From the NCBI GenBank assembly GCA_938015605.1, contig CALLPO010000102.1, positions 1 through 15,715 of the forward strand: a DNA stretch of 15,715 nucleotides. The letters run 5' to 3'. Shown here piece after piece: positions 1-10,403 of this stretch. The translations under genes were made by a program, and so were the position numbers. Source of the DNA: an uncultured Candidatus Altimarinota bacterium. GTDB lineage: Bacteria > Patescibacteriota > Gracilibacteria > BD1-5 > UBA6164. How positions within the stretch are numbered: position 1 is the stretch's first letter; each line of letters starts with the position of its first letter. A model generated the notes under the pieces. The model searched no databases. It worked only from the letters and a program-made list of their open reading frames with translations, and was not told the origin of the DNA.

Positions 1-1
1 A

Positions 2-3000
2 GATGAAGATGTATCTCATTTATGAGCACTTCCTTATACAAGATGAAAGAGTTTTTATATTTGAAGTAATAGAAACAGTAAACATTTTGAATGAACTCTT
101 TATTGATTGAGAATGTATGATTGAAGCTGATGAGAACCAACACCACCAGTAGAACCAACACCACCACTTACATATGCGAAATACACCTTTGATGAAACAT
201 CTGGAAAAGTAGTAAATGACCTATATGAAAAACATAATGCTACTGTTACTTGAAATCCTACATGGAAAGATAGTGGTATAGTTTTAAATGGAAGTACATA
301 TGTTAAAACTAATGAAGTATATACTCCAGAAGAAATATCAGTATCTCTAGAATTCAAATCAAATAATAAAAGTCAAAGAGGATATATATTTGCAAATGGA
401 GATAATTATTGAATTCTTCAAACAAATGACCATATAGCAATATATCGTGCTAATGGTAGTAGTTCATGGATAACTAAATATTACAAAGTAGACCTATCTC
501 AAAAAACAAATATAGTCTGAGTATGGAAAAAGAATCAAATGCAATTAACTATAAACTGAAATGTAGTTATTGATACAAGTTTGAATAATGAATGAGCTCT
601 TACATATAACTTATGAAACAAATTCTACATTTGAACTAATGAAAGTAAGAAAAATTTTCAGTGAGTTATTTATGGGGCAAGAATATATAATGGAGCTTGA
701 GTAGTTCCACCAACACCAACACCAACACCAACACCAACACCTTCAAACGGAAAAGATATTGTTTTAAACGAGCTTAAGGCTTTTCCTACAGCACTTTGAG
801 CTTGAAGATATACTAAATGAGGGAGATGAGGAGATGTAAAATGGGTTACATCTACTGCTGCAACCTGAGCTGGAACATTTCATGATATAATGAGAAATTC
901 AAGTGATTGAGTTACAGTAATGTTTTGAGTATGATGATCTTTTACACATAATTATCACTTGTATTCTGATCTAAGTAATGTGACATTTGCATGACAATCA
1001 GCTCATGATCTATGATGAGTATATATTGATACATCATGAGATGCTGATCACTATATGTACCTAGATACTGAACAATCAATATATCGTTATATGTGAGTAA
1101 GAGGGAATAGAATTCCTGATGACTATAATGGAGACCCTGTTATTTATACATTAAAGAATAATACAATTTTTGATCATTTTACTGACTTTGGTTGAAATAG
1201 TTCTTCTGGTCCATCAAAAGGAGTAAATGTCACTCAGCAGTATAGTCTTTGAACTGAAGCTACTACAGATGAACACCAAGACACAGGGTTTTGAAGCTAT
1301 AATAGAGATTATGATGGAAGTGAGGATGATATAGGAGATGGGGGATTTGATTATATATATAATGCTATCCTTATGAAGGGGCATCGTTCTCCAAAAGTAG
1401 CATGACCAGAATCAGTTAAACATAAAATTATTCATAACTATGTATATGGATGGAATGGACGTCATGTTAATGTTTACTGAACCACAGAAACAGATATTAT
1501 CTGAAATGTTTACCAAGAGGCAAAAAGTTATACATGACATGAAAAATGAAACACATATGCCGTTGAATATATGCCAGCAACATGAAAGGGGCATGGGAGT
1601 ATTTACCTCCTTGATAACTGGCATCGTAAAAATAATTTCAGTGAATTATTTACAATAGATAGTTCAAATGTAGTATTTCATAAACCAGATGGGAATGATC
1701 CATATTCAGTTCCTAAATGAAGAACATATCCAATGTGAAAAGCCTCTGATTTAGGAATTGCTTCATATATGACATCTCCAGCTGAAGTTAAAGAATATGT
1801 ATTAGCTCATGCTTGAGCATGAGTAAGGTATACAGCAAATGGTGCTAAAACAGTGATGAATTTTGAAGAAAAATACAAAAACTGGGCAAGAAACAATAAT
1901 GAGTCATGAACACGTTCAAGCCGTACAGCTTTTAGTAAAATTGCTACAAAAACTAAAAATATAACTGCATTTGAAAAAGTACAATGATTCCCAGAATCAT
2001 GGGCGAAACTACACTGATTGAGTACAAGTGATTCAAACATACGTAACAAGACAAAAAAGAATTGGGATATCCAATGATATAATATTACAAATAATGCTTG
2101 ATATACTAATTTAGAAATGTATTTAGCTGAACTTGCATGAGATTTTCATATGTTAGCTATGGAATGAGGTTCTTCTTCAAATGAACCAACTTCTAATACA
2201 GCACCAACTGTAAAGAATGTAAAAATGGTATGAGAGGCTAAAGTTTGAAAAACTCTTACAGTAGCATATGATTATGCTGATGCAGATTGAGATACAGAAT
2301 GAGACAGTACTATTATATGGGTTGCTAATAGTACAGAACTCCAAAGATGAACGAGTACTACTTATACAATTCCATCATCTCTTGCTGGGAAAAAGATTTG
2401 AGTATGAGTACAAGTAATTGATAGTAAGTGAAAAAAATCAACTAGTGCTCTTGCTACTAATAATTACCTTACTGTGAAAAGTTGAGATATTGTGACTCCT
2501 CCTACAACTCCATCATGAAATTATAAATATCCTGCACAATCGAGTTTTAAGGAAAACTCAATTTCTGTACCAAGAAATCCAGGTTATTTAGAGACTGTAA
2601 ATGATGTAAGTTTTTGAACTTCTGTTACAAGAATTACAGATAGAAGTAATTGAACATATGGTACACACCCTTACCCAGTTCAATGAACACCTTGGAACTT
2701 TGATGGAACAGTTTATAATCTAGGTATGAGATTATATAGAGATAGTGATCACAAAGAAATTATTACAAAATGATATAGTCGTGATGATGCATATAATCTA
2801 ATGTGAGCACCAAATGGTGCAAGTTGAAGAGGTTTAAGATGGTCTCATGTAGATTCAAATATTTTGTATTCTATAAGTGATAACAGAATATCAAAACTTA
2901 CACTGAATTCTAGCCGTACAAATATTACAAAAGAAACTATAGTTGATTATTCAAGTAAGGGTTATGATGATGTATCAGTTGGTAAATGAGAATGAATTGT

Positions 3001-3685
3001 AAGTATTGATTGAAAATATGTTTTACTTGTAGCTGAAAAATGAGGTAACAATGTTGATTTAATTTTAGTTAACTTACTGGGTGAGAAAATTGTTTGGACT
3101 AAACAATCTTCAGAATTTAATGTATGAGATGATTTAGATTATGTTTCAGTTTGAGCAAAAGGTGAATACATTATTGCAAAAATAAATAGCAGACAGCATA
3201 TTTATGATATTAACCTAAATAATCATTATTTATTAGATGGAGGTAACCCAGGAGGTAGTGAAACTGGCTTTATTGGGCATGCTAATTTTACTGTAGACAC
3301 TAATGGTGATTCTGTTATTGTTTCTATGACTCACAATAAAGGAACACTCTCTATGTTTAATCTTAGAACAAAAAAGAGAACTGAATTACTGGATAATAAT
3401 TATTGAGGAGGTCATGTTTCTGCATGAAACTATAAAAGACCTGGATGGGCTTATGTAAGTTCAGAAGGATGGAATGGTAGAGCAAGATGAGTTTATGCAT
3501 TGAAACTTGATCCTGATGCATCATCACAAGTAGTTGAACATTTTGCACAGACTCATAATACATTTACAAACAATGATTATAGATATCAAACACATGTAGG
3601 AGTAAACCCGACAGGTGATAAAGTTATATTTAGATCAAAGTGGTGAACATGAACAGGTGATACATATATGGTAAAAGCAAAATAA
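2..3685 (+). CDS. Giant secreted LamG / pectate-lyase-like / Ig-like / beta-propeller protein (5' end outside window)
   Basis: The frame is open from base 2 to the TAA at 3683-3685 only if TGA is read as Gly; 1227 residues are visible and the N-terminus lies off the left edge. Visible residues 1-44 are the end of a LamG/concanavalin-like lectin domain (SFYIGSN..FEGTLYGLRMYDG). Residues 45-56 are a doubled EPTPP linker. Residues 57-235 are a second LamG domain, starting YTFDETSG and ending FYIGTNE..FQGVIYGARIYNG. A Pro-Thr linker follows at 236-247. Residues about 254-720 resemble PL1-type pectate lyases: AFPTALGAGRYTKGGRGGDV opens the parallel beta-helix, and RSPKV (Arg462) sits where the family has its catalytic R-x-P-R segment. 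Residues about 733-826 look like an Ig-type domain, and about 840-1227 like a TolB/YncE-type propeller. The likely role is extracellular binding and cleavage of acidic polysaccharide. Domain calls rest on motif resemblance; activity and substrate are inferred. The signal peptide and anchoring cannot be seen. Confidence 0.8.
134..169 (+). repeat. Two tandem 18-bp repeats encoding a Pro-Thr linker
   Basis: Two copies of an 18-base unit (134-151 and 152-169) encode EPTPPV and EPTPPL. They form the flexible linker between the truncated first LamG domain and the second one. Such linkers are common between modules of exported carbohydrate-active proteins. Confidence 0.8.
707..742 (+). repeat. CCAACA hexanucleotide microsatellite (Pro-Thr linker)
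   Basis: After a first CCA codon, CCA and ACA codons alternate five times and end in CCT, giving a (PT)n linker between the second LamG domain and the pectate-lyase-like domain. Because the unit is six bases, gain or loss of units changes linker length without breaking the frame. Confidence 0.85.
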
Positions 3686-3694
3686 GAATAAAAA

Positions 3695-3748
3695 AAGTTC
3701 AAACACTAACTTTGAATAGAATTTAATAAAATGCTTATATTTGAACTT
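3695..3748. repeat. Nine-base inverted repeat after the lyase gene
   Basis: AAGTTCAAA at 3695-3703 is matched by its reverse complement TTTGAACTT at 3740-3748, with about 36 bases between. It lies between the lyase stop codon and the terminator at 3754, so it would be transcribed in the 3' untranslated region. It may form a weak hairpin that protects the mRNA end, or it may be chance in AT-rich DNA. Confidence 0.3.
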
Positions 3749-3753
3749 ATTTA

Positions 3754-3788
3754 TAAAAAAATCACTATGCATGTAGTGATTTTTTTTG
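3754..3788. terminator. Bidirectional rho-independent terminator between the lyase gene and def
   Basis: The stem is ATCACTA (3761-3767) with TAGTGAT (3774-3780) around a 6-base loop. It is flanked by an A-run on the left and a T-run on the right that also pair with each other. It therefore works as an A/T-flanked terminator in both directions and serves the two convergent genes. The TAG stop of def (3767-3765) lies inside it. Confidence 0.85.
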
Positions 3789-4265
3789 TTGTTCGTATTC
3801 TTTTAATCTATCAGTGAAGAGTATTCAGTTAAGATGGTCAATCTCATGTTGGACAATATCAGCTCTGAGTCAGTGTAATAACATGATATTTTCTTTGAAT
3901 TTTTCATCAAAATATTTAAGTTTAATTGATTCCCATCTTGGAACCTTACCTTTTGCTCATGGAACACTGAGGCATCATTCATCACACATTATAATATTAT
4001 CAGAATGTTCAAGGATTTCAGGATTCATCATCATAACTGTTGGGAAACTCTCATCTTCCCAGTCTTTTAGAAGACTTACTACTATAAGTCTTTTACTATA
4101 CCCAACTTGAGGTGCTGCTAATCCCACTCAACCATTATCAGGATTTTTGATATATTTAATCATCTCTTTCCCAATTTTCACGTATTTTTTGAATTTATCT
4201 CTTGTTATATCTTTACTTATTTTTCTGAGTATTTCATTGTTTTCTCCTGTTTCAATTTGTAACAT
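3765..4265 (-). CDS. def: Peptide deformylase
   Basis: The protein has 166 residues, from ATG at 4265 to TAG at 3767-3765 with TGA read as Gly. All three deformylase motifs are present: GVGLAAPQ at residues 46-53, EGCLS at 96-100 and HEIDH at 140-144. The expected metal ligands are Cys98, His140 and His144, with catalytic Glu141. The enzyme removes the N-terminal formyl group from nascent proteins in the cytoplasm. Five of the 11 glycines are TGA codons, including Gly46 and Gly97 inside the motifs. Length and motif spacing are usual for bacterial deformylases. The gene is convergent with the lyase gene and divergent from the macroglobulin gene. It is not next to fmt, its common neighbour elsewhere. 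No Shine-Dalgarno sequence is evident; the start is set by the usual family N-terminus and by the absence of a better upstream codon. Confidence 0.97.
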
Positions 4266-4298
4266 TTTTTTATATTAAGAATACTTCTCATTTTAATT

Positions 4299-4326
4299 AT
4301 TATAACACTTTTTTGTAAAATTCAAA
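4299..4326 (-). promoter_or_regulatory. Candidate def promoter
   Basis: On the minus strand a perfect TATAAT (4304-4299) is preceded by TGT, making an extended -10 element. A weak -35, TTTGAA, lies 16 bases upstream (4326-4321). The expected transcript start would be roughly 25 bases before the def ATG. AT-rich background makes chance matches likely, but the extended -10 and its position support it. Confidence 0.4.
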
Positions 4327-4353
4327 AAATAGTTTTTTTGGCTGTATTCTTAC

Positions 4354-4384
4354 TTGATTTAGTGGGGCTTTATTATATTATAAT
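4354..4384 (+). promoter_or_regulatory. Candidate promoter of the macroglobulin gene
   Basis: TTGATT (4354-4359) is followed by TATTAT at 16 bases and by TATAAT (4379-4384) at 19 bases. It sits 34 bases upstream of the ATG at 4418, in the 152-base gap shared with the divergent def promoter. The region is very AT-rich, so the exact hexamers are uncertain. Confidence 0.35.
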
Positions 4385-4417
4385 TACATAATATATATAA
4401 TTTTTGATGCATATACT

Positions 4418-7400
4418 ATGAACAAAAGAGTACTTATTTGAATTGTTATTTTTCTATCATCTATTCTTATTGCAAGTGGATGATATTTGGGATTCACAAA
4501 ATACATTGATTATAGAAATTTAAAAAATGTTGAAGAAATTAATACAGTTCTTGATCAAAAAGAAACTCAAGAAGTGTGTGAGAAAATCTTGTTATTTGAT
4601 GAAACTCATGCAACTTGAAACAATAAATTTAGAAAGGATGCATTTAAAACTTACAAGAAAATTTGTGATGAAAAGTATAATATAGCTAATATTGAAACAA
4701 CACTAGATAATTGTAAAAATATTATTAAATTTAATGTTTGAGACTTTTCAAAAGAATATATTCTTTTAGATGAATATAGTAGAATTCAAAAGCAATGTAG
4801 TGAAAAGTATTTGAAAATTACTTTTGGAACTGGAAGTTTTTTTAATGTAAATAATGATTTTAAATCGAATATTAGCTTAGATCTATCTCTTCCATTTTTT
4901 ACTGATGTGTGAATATTATGAAGTGATGAATATATTGAAAATAGAGTGAATGCTAAAAAAAGACTTATTTCACTTTTAACGCTTTCACCAAACGTTGATA
5001 TACTGGTGGATGATGTTGTTTTGTATCCTAAAAAATGAATTATTAGTCTTAATTTAAAACCTACAACGAAATATAGAATTAGTTTAAAACCATTTTCTAG
5101 CTGAGAATCTGATTTAGAAACTGAAGAACAAAAATTTAGCTTTACCACACCTGAGAATAAGTTCTTGTGAATTCAAATAGAAAATCCAGTCAGCCTTTAT
5201 ATGGATACTAACCCACCAGAGTTTGAACTTATTAAGTATAATTTGGAAGAGAAAAAAGAAACTACTGTAAAAATTTGTAGGATTGATAATGAAAATTATG
5301 CTAAAATAGAAATACTTAGAGGAAGAAAAGAGGTAAAAAAAGAAATGGAAGAGTTTTTTCTCAATGGAATTGATGATATTGATACATATGATTGTAAAGA
5401 GAAAATCATTTCTTTAGAACAAGAATCAGGTTCATGAAGTGTTGATGACTTACTTGTAAGAAAAACTATTAACTTTGATGAAGAGATATGAGAGGTTTCT
5501 AGAAGTTGATTGTATTATGTAACTTTTTCAGAGAAAGAGGATAGAAACATAAATAATAATTTACAATTTCCAGTATTTTTTGGAATTATAGATTCACATA
5601 TTACCATGAAGGTATCAAAGAATGGTGAATGATATTTCTTTGTAAATGATTTTGAATGAAAACCTTTAGCTGAACAAGAAATAAGAATTTATGTGAATAA
5701 ATTTATTGACCATAAAAGTAAATATAATAGAGAAACTAAACAAAGAGAGTTCACTTATAATTCTCCATTAGAGGAATCAGTACTATGAGAACAGGTACTT
5801 CTTTGAAAAACCAACAATGAATGAGTATTACAAATCAATCTGAAAGATAAAATTGATTGAGCATTTGCAAAAACCTTTCCATCAGAGTGGAATTATGAGT
5901 TTAATGGGATACACGATTCTTTCTTTGTAACTTCAGCTTCAGAGAATAACCTAACATATAACCATTCTCACTGGAATGCATGAATTGCTCCTTGGAATTT
6001 TGGGTACACAATAGATTCTGGTTGGTATTATCGTGATGAAAAAGATGAATCTGTTCCAAGTTTATCATCTTGGGGAAGAGTTGAAAAAGAATTTTATTCA
6101 CACTTATATACTGATAGAATGCTCTATCTTCCTTGAGAGGAAGTAAATATAAAAGCAGTAATAAGAAAATCAACAGATTTAAGTATACCAAAAGATAAGG
6201 AATTTGAATTAGTGGTAAAAAATTCTAAAAATAAAGAAATTCTTAATTCAAAACTGACACTCAGTGAATACTGAAGTATTTCAGAAAAACTTAAATTAGA
6301 TACAACATCACTTCTTTGAAGCTATTCTATTATTGTGAAAGATGATAATTGAGAATATGCTAGAGGATATTTTTCAGTTGAGGTTTTTAAAAATCCAAAA
6401 TTTAAGAATGATGTTTCTTTAAAAACTATATGACTAAATGGTGATGAAGTAAAGATTGATTGAACAGAAGCAGACAATAAATATAGCTGGAGGACAAACC
6501 ATGTTTGAAAATTTCAAATTGAAACAACAGTTGATTCAAAATATTACAATGGTTGAGTTCCTAAGAATGCTGCTTATACTTACAAGATTTATAAACAATA
6601 TTTCTACGATAATTCTTATTGGAATGATTGTTATTGGGGATGTTTCTGGGAACCTGAGAAGCAATTTTATACAGAGTGAAAATGAAGTCTTGATGAAAAT
6701 TGAAAAGCTGATTTTAAAGTAGATGTTACATTTGAATCGAACTATGATGATTATAAATACATTGTAGAAGTGACAGTTGTAGATAAAGCTTGAGAGAGTA
6801 TTACTTGAAGCAATTCAATTATTGCCAAATTGCCCACTCATTTGAAAAAATGGAATAGAAATGCTAATTTGAAATTTGAATCAAAAAATAATTATTATAA
6901 AAAAGGTGAGAAAGTGATTATAGAATGAGGTCTTTCACAATGAAAATGGACTTCAGATTATAGTAATAAATATTTATTTGTAATTAAAAAGAAGGATTAC
7001 AAAACAAATTATATAGATGATGTTAGGTGATATAAAAGACCAGTAACTGTTGCTCAAGAAAAACTAGAAAAGGTTCTTCTTATTAACTCTTCAGAGTTTA
7101 GAGTTACTGCTGAGTGAAAGCTAGAGTTTGATTTTATTCCAGAAGAAACAGGAGAATATGTTTTTGAATATGGAAAAATTAATTCTGCATTCTTTGATGT
7201 TCCTAATAACAAAAATAAAAATAAAGAATTACTTCTTCTTATAAGTAAATTTAATAAAGAGAAAACACTTGAAGTTGATAACTGAACCCAAGAATTGTTT
7301 TTAATGGAACCAAACTATGATGTAATCAATTATTTAAATAACACTTGTGATGATACTGATAAACTTTGTAAAAGAGATAACCTCAGATCCACTCTTGAAT

Positions 7401-10330
7401 GTAGAAGCAATGTCAGTAAAGGATGAGAAAACATTAAGGATGATAAATGTAAGAGTGATAAAAGTGTATTAAGTATAAAGCAAAAAGTGACTTTAAATAA
7501 TCTATTAGATAGCTCTAAAAATTATTTTACCATTCTATCATATTGAAATGAAGATGCTCAGAACCCAATTGTGAGTGATAATAAGGTGAGTGTTTTATCT
7601 GAAAAAATTAGTTACAAGCTTTGAGAAACAGCTAAAATAATGATCAGATTACCATTTTCTAAATGAAAAATACTTTGGACAGTTGAAAAACAGTGAGTAC
7701 TTAAGAAAGAATATATAGATGTTACATCTAATATGTTTTTCAAGGAAGTACTTGTTGATGACACATTTGTACCTAATGCATATATTTGAGTAGTAGCTAT
7801 TGAAACTGGGAGTTGAAAAGTAATTCCTGAATACAAAGTATGATATACAGAAATTGTAGTTGATAAATCAGATAAAAAATCATTTGTAGAAATTAAAACA
7901 AATAAAAAAATATATAAACCAAGAGAAAAAGTGGTACTTGATATCACCAACACTCTTGCTAACAAAACTTGAAAACAATCAGAACTTACAGTAATGGTGG
8001 TTGACGATAGTCTTATTAGTTTGATGTGAAATGTAGATTTGAATACGTTAGAAAAATTTTATAAAAAGCTTCCTTTTCAGGTGCAAACTAGTCTAACTAA
8101 TTTGGCAATGCTGAAAAACTATTACTTTTCTAGACCATGAATAGTCGGATGAAGTGGTTTCTGAAACTTTAAATGATGAGACTCTGCTGTGAGTTCTAGA
8201 ACTATATTTAAAAATACAGCATATTATAACCCAAATGTTATAACAACTAATTGGTGAACAGCTAGAGTTGAATTTGAATTGCCTGATAATCTTACTAATT
8301 TTAGAGTAATGGTGGTAAGTAATTCAAAAGACAACTTCTTCTGATATGCTTCAGAAATGATTGAAGTAAGAAAAAATGTTGTAATAGAAGATAAAACTCC
8401 TCTGATTTATAGACTGTGAGATAGAACAGAAGTGAGTGCACAAGTGTTTAATCAAACTGATAAAGAAATCTGATTTAAGGTACAGTTCAAATCAGAAGAT
8501 ATTGAGGTGAATAAAGCTGAAAGATTAGTGGTAGTCTGAGCAAAGAGCAGTGAATTAGTTACCTTTTGGACAAAGTGAACATTAGATAAAAATAAAGATA
8601 TTAGTTATAAAATATTAGCTCTATGAGATAGTGTAGATAATTCTGATATTTTAGAAAAAACTATTGAAAATAAAGAATTTCCAAGCTTGACAACTGTTTT
8701 CTCAACTTGATGACTAGCAAAAGCACAAGAAGTTCAGAACTTAAAAATTGACATTCCAGCTAATGTTGATTTAGAAAAATCTACAGTAAAAATTAGTTTT
8801 TCAAATAATGTGTTAGAAGGGATTCAAGAAACACTTAATTCATTATTAGTATACCCATATTGATGTATTGAACAAACGATGAGCTCTACATATCCAAATG
8901 CAGTTCTACTTAATTTTGCTAATTTATTTCCATGAATTATTTCTAAAGAGGAAGCTGAAAAAAACTTAGAAACAGGGATGAATAGAATTTCTTCAATGCA
9001 ACTCTCTAATGGATGATTTGGATATTGGCAATGAGATACTGAGTCCAACTTACATATAACACCATATGTACTCAGGAGAATAGTTGATATGAAAAACTTT
9101 GGAACAAAGGTTCCTGAAAATATGATAGAGAGTGCTCAAAAATATCTAGAAAATAACTTTTCTAAAATTACTGATAATATTGATAGAGCAGAAACTTTTT
9201 ATGCTTTTGCTAAATTGTGAGAATGAGAAAAAGCATATAATGCTCTTTTGAAAAATATTGATACTTCAACATTTTCAAGACATGAATTAATTGCTTATAC
9301 ATATTGATTACTTACTTGGGATAAAACTAAACACAAAACTGAGATAGATAAAAATATTACTGTAATTATGTCTAAACTAGGTGATACTAAAAGTAATTAC
9401 CGGTATTGGTCTGAAAAAAGTGATAAAGCATTATTTACATCAATGCTTATAGATTATGATTATGATACACCAGAAGTTGAAAAACTTATTAAGGAATTAT
9501 ATTGAATAGATTGGTTTAATTATTATTATTCAACTACTGCTAAAAATAACTCTTTTATAGCCTTTTCTAAGTATATGCAAAAGTATGGGAGAAATTCTAG
9601 TTCTAACTTTGCATTTTCAATTTGAGCAATCCATAATAGAGACAAGAGATTTAACCTATGATGAGAACAGCCTAATACTATTACTAGAGAATTTAAATTG
9701 AAAGACATAGTTCAATACAAAGAGAATCATATTGAACTGACTAGCTATGTGTTATGAGGGAAAAGTATTTTTACAAAATTACAATTGGAAGTATATCCAG
9801 AAGATAAATTCAAAATAGAAGAAGTTAGTAGTTGAATGAGTGTAGAAAGAGAAGTATTTGAAGTACTTGATATCAATAAAATTGATGAATGTAGTGCTAT
9901 ACGTTATTGGAGAGACAAGAACTCTGATTGTGATACTACGCTAAAGAAAGTAGAGGATAATATATATACTAAATGAAAGTATTATAAAATTTGAATTAAG
10001 GTAAGCTTTGATGAGAATAAGCAGAGAAGAAATGTTGCATTAGAAGATTATATTCCATCAACATTCAAGCCTATAAATTCTAAATTTAAAACAGAGAGTT
10101 CAGCAGTAAAAGCATGAAATCAAAAATCATGGTCATGGAATCATGTAGAATATCTAAAAGATAGAGTATTTGCAAATGCCTCTAATGCTTGGTGAAATGA
10201 TCTATATTTTGAGTATATGGTTACCCCAGAGTTTGAGTGAACATTTATATACCCACCAGTAAGTGCTTATATGATGTATGATTCAGAAATAAGAGCTCAT
10301 AGTAAATTTGAAACTATTGAAGTAAAATAA
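4418..10330 (+). CDS. Bacterial alpha-2-macroglobulin (thioester protease trap)
   Basis: The protein has 1970 residues, from ATG 4418 to TAA 10328-10330, intact only with TGA as Gly. Residues about 4-25 form a hydrophobic signal or membrane anchor with no lipobox cysteine. Residues 28-135 are a Cys-containing, probably helical region. Macroglobulin hallmarks follow: TDRMLYLPGEEV near 565 (MG domain), an MG7-like KIMIRLPFSKGKILWTVE near 1065, and a Gly-rich bait-like stretch near 1235-1262. Next come LPDNLTNFRVMVV, the thioester YPYGCIEQT (Cys1483, Gln1486), and an alpha-helical thioester domain to about 1750. The C-terminal domain ends with the family's YPPVSAYMMYDSE. In known family members, cleavage of the bait exposes the Cys-Gln thioester, which covalently traps the attacking protease. 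At 1970 residues it is longer than E. coli YfhM (about 1650). The usual partner PbpC is not in the window. Family is very secure; the target is unknown. Confidence 0.95.
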
Positions 10331-10358
10331 AAAACTAGATTATTTCTAGTTTTTTTTT
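10328..10358 (+). terminator. Rho-independent terminator of the macroglobulin gene
   Basis: An A-run plus CTAGA (10335-10339) pairs with TCTAG (10345-10349) plus a T-run across a 5-base loop. The hairpin starts at the macroglobulin stop codon itself, so there is almost no 3' untranslated region. The T-run is on the gene's transcript side. Confidence 0.8.
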
Positions 10359-10368
10359 GTTATTTAAT

Positions 10369-10374
10369 TATAAT
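10369..10374 (+). promoter_or_regulatory. Possible -10 box for gmk
   Basis: TATAAT lies 29 bases before the gmk ATG and just after the preceding terminator. No convincing -35 element is visible at the right distance, since that position falls in the terminator hairpin. It marks gmk as probably having its own promoter. Confidence 0.25.
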
Positions 10375-10403
10375 GCTTTTCAAATAATACTAATAAAGAA
10401 TAA

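Noticed and set aside
707..742. CRISPR-like or regulatory short repeats
   Set aside because: The unit is 6 bases without spacers and lies in frame as a Pro-Thr linker.
4786..5148. Standard-code open frames of 60-120 codons on both strands (for example this one, 7612-7965 and 13464-13772 on the minus strand)
   Set aside because: They overlap long code-25 genes in other frames, match no family I recognise, and arise because AT-rich coding sequence leaves antisense frames open.
2..10330. Pseudogenes broken by many TGA stops
   Set aside because: The frames never shift, TAA/TAG are absent in frame, and TGA falls at Gly positions of conserved motifs, so this is recoding and not decay.
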